Shown: in pieces, positions 61,962-64,000 of the stretch
Position numbering within the stretch: the stretch's first letter is position 1
How the letters are laid out: every line of letters begins with the position of its first letter
DNA from: Lamellibrachia satsuma
Taxonomy: Eukaryota > Annelida > Polychaeta > Sabellida > Siboglinidae
DNA length: 64,000 nt
Reading direction: 5' to 3'
NCBI GenBank assembly: GCA_033239005.1
Contig: BSQZ01000001.1
Coordinates: 7,695,500-7,759,499 of the forward strand
The notes under the pieces: model-generated
Seen by the model: the letters and a program-made list of their open reading frames with translations, nothing else
Databases searched by the model: none
What the model was told of the DNA's origin: nothing
Position numbers and translations under genes: made by a program

Positions 61962-62106
61962 CTGTTACAATAAATAAAAAATTCCTGAGCTCCAGAGTTG
62001 TGAATGCTTGGAACTCACTGTCAGAGGACACGATTCAGACCACAACAGTCAACAGTCAGTATAATTACCATTTCAAAAACTATACTCACCAGAACAACAA
62101 TATTTA
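61962..62106 (+). pseudogene. LINE reverse transcriptase C-terminal end (CR1-like)
   Basis: The plus strand reads NKKFLSSRVVNAWNSLSEDT, then TTTVNSQYNYHFKNY and a stop. It matches the FFSxRVVNxWNxLPxxVVxAxSVNxFKNxL tail that ends CR1-type polyproteins. It is a 5'-truncated insertion; an AATAATAGTACTAATAT-rich segment follows, as expected for a LINE 3' end. Confidence 0.75.
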
Positions 62107-62829
62107 GTAACAATAATAGTACTAATATCAATAGTAAAAACTTGAACAACGGAAAACCAACCTTTACGACAGTCTCATTACTCAGTTTTGGGTACCTATT
62201 GACCGTGCTTGAAGGCATTCACTTAAGGTATAACTGCTCTGATATGCTAAATCTGACCACATGTCATAATACATGTGCACAGTTTCCCACTCCCATATGA
62301 TCACTGCCCCACCGTCTCCACTAGACACTTCCTAATCCCCTACACTTTCTAATGACATGCTTTCCCAGGCACCTACCTTCTTCCGAGTCCTGCCATGGCA
62401 GTCTGATCCCACTATCCCCACTCTGAGTTCAGTTATGCTGCTTCACAAAGCAACAACGTCCATATTTGATGTGAGTTTCACATTTCAGCATTGGCGGGAA
62501 CTGAAACAAATGTAGAGAAGACAGGTTTGACTAAGCACGACATAACATAACACAAAGGCAAGGCGGTGCGATACACTTAATATGGGCTTCAAGCAGCGGG
62601 AGCACTCTAATTAAATGCATTTATGGCAGATCGTGTTTTGAGCTAGGCTACAGGGGACAAAGGGTTGCCGTGGTAACGGGAGCAACAAGAACCAGCCAGT
62701 GACTGCAGCAGCTGGTGACCATGGACTGAAATATAGGACAGCTTGGTGACAGCACTCCAGAGGTGTGACAATTAGGTGATAGATGGACAGGTGATCCAGA
62801 GTGAGTAGCAGAAAACATTGTGACATCAG
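62107..62829. other. Stretch without a recognised gene
   Basis: AT-rich sequence after the LINE tail, then ordinary unique sequence. Nothing coding recognised. Confidence 0.45.
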
Positions 62830-63125
62830 CAGGAAGACACTATGAGAATAAGAATGTGACATCAGCAGATATGATATTGTGACAATAATAATGTGACACT
62901 GACATAGCTGACCTTGTGAAAATAAGAAAGTGACATCAACAGAGATGACATTGTGACAATAACAATGTGACATCAACATATATGACATTGTGACAATAGC
63001 AATGTGACATCGACATACATGACATTGTGACAATAACAAAGTGACATCAATATATATGACATTGTGACAATAACAATGTAACATCAACATGTACGACATT
63101 GTGACAATAACAATGTGACGCAAGT
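62830..63125. repeat. 37-bp minisatellite, about 8 copies
   Basis: The unit begins GACATTGTGACAATAACAAT and ends GTGACATCAACATATAT. The first copies are more diverged. The 255-codon minus-strand ORF over it is an artefact of the repeat. Confidence 0.93.
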
Positions 63126-64000
63126 AGAGACGATGACAACAAACCAGATGATTCTTTCTACCCTTGATAGGCACAAATGAAGTACCTACAAATTCAACAT
63201 CCTGTAACTTGGTAAACCTTTCACAAAACCATACTGGCTGAGAGTTAGAGCTCCGGCAGTAATATCTATTTTTAATTGACAACATAGTTACTACATAGTA
63301 GTCAGCCACAAAGGACACTGCAAGAACAAGAACACAATGCTCACCTACTACAGCAAGGGGTCTACCTGACCACCACAACAGGGTTGTTAGAACCTCACTG
63401 GGGGAGACTACTCACAGTGAAGTTGACACACCTACTACTGACCATACAGTCAACCTTGCTGTAACAGGATGCAGTGGTATCCAAGGATATGATAAATGTA
63501 AACAATCGTCTCATTGGAATCAGCATCTCATCCAGCTTCCAGTCATCAGAGGCGTTGTTACCAAATATAAACATTACCTGTGGCAGTGGCAGTACCTGCC
63601 TGGGATACTGAACGTACCAACTTGTGTTTCTACAATCTATGCCCCGCTAATCTGCCATCTACCAGGTCACCACACCTTGGTCACAAGTTGTGGCAGCAAT
63701 TACACAAGTGCCTGCGCACATTAGAATCAAACCTATCTACTGAGCTGATATCTCAATATAACATTCTCGGCCAATTACACAACAAGGACTACTGGGATTG
63801 TGCACAAAGAGTGAGAAAGATGCAGGACTCTGAACAAGTCGAAGGTCATGTTTGTTGCTAATGCTGTCCGGCAGTGCTAGTTACTGCAGTATAAATGGGT
63901 CCACGTGTATTTCTGGCTTTACAATCAGTTGGTTTTCTGAAAGATGACAATACAGTAATACTAGCGAATTGGACACAAACACACTTAGCCATTTTAACCC
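63126..64000. other. Window end, no gene recognised
   Basis: A 93-codon plus-strand ORF (63580-63861) is present but matches nothing I know and has no supporting signals. Confidence 0.4.

Noticed and set aside
62611..63378. 255-codon minus-strand ORF
   Set aside because: Mostly covers the 37-bp minisatellite; the unique flanks match nothing and show no splice or promoter logic.

Overview
This is eukaryotic (metazoan) genomic DNA: spliced genes with GT-AG introns, many minisatellites and (AT)n tracts, and decayed transposons of several classes. The one confidently read gene lies on the minus strand between 31457 and 8825. It encodes a PX-SH3-RhoGAP protein of the ARHGAP32/ARHGAP33 (p250GAP/TCGAP) family. 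I resolved 18 consecutive coding exons. All junctions keep phase and give an assembled product of about 1923 residues, lacking only its extreme N-terminus. Several intronic minisatellites have repeat units that run across an exon/intron boundary. From memory, such 'mirage' minisatellites were described in amphioxus (Branchiostoma), so a cephalochordate or another marine invertebrate is my best guess. That is an inference, not a proof.

Layout: 1-3.7 kb is a repeat-rich block with a truncated non-LTR reverse transcriptase, a small MITE and an 18-bp array built from a dispersed 'GGCATGTCCGC' motif. Around 3.88 kb on the plus strand there is a possible first exon of another gene; its donor is embedded in an 11-copy 46-bp array. 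6.5-8.8 kb is probably the 3' UTR or downstream flank of the RhoGAP gene. 8.8-31.5 kb is the RhoGAP gene. Its introns hold tRNA-derived SINE copies, a Harbinger relic, a foldback MITE, a TTAA-flanked MITE, a LINE fragment and minisatellites.

31.5-64 kb shows no confidently recognised exon. It is either the 5' intron(s) of the same gene or intergenic DNA. It contains an internally deleted Tigger/pogo transposon with TIRs and TA duplications, two LINE reverse-transcriptase tails, several minisatellites and some short perfect or near-perfect inverted repeats.

The RhoGAP protein should act at membranes and the cytoskeleton. PX and SH3 modules would target it, the RhoGAP domain (arginine finger in the YRLSG motif) would stimulate GTP hydrolysis by Cdc42/Rac-type GTPases, and a 1.2-kilo-residue Ser/Asp-rich tail carries proline-rich and repeated short motifs. 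The most interesting observation is that at least two splice sites of this gene, and the donor of the 3.88-kb candidate exon, are tandemly copied 11 to 22 times in the adjacent intron.
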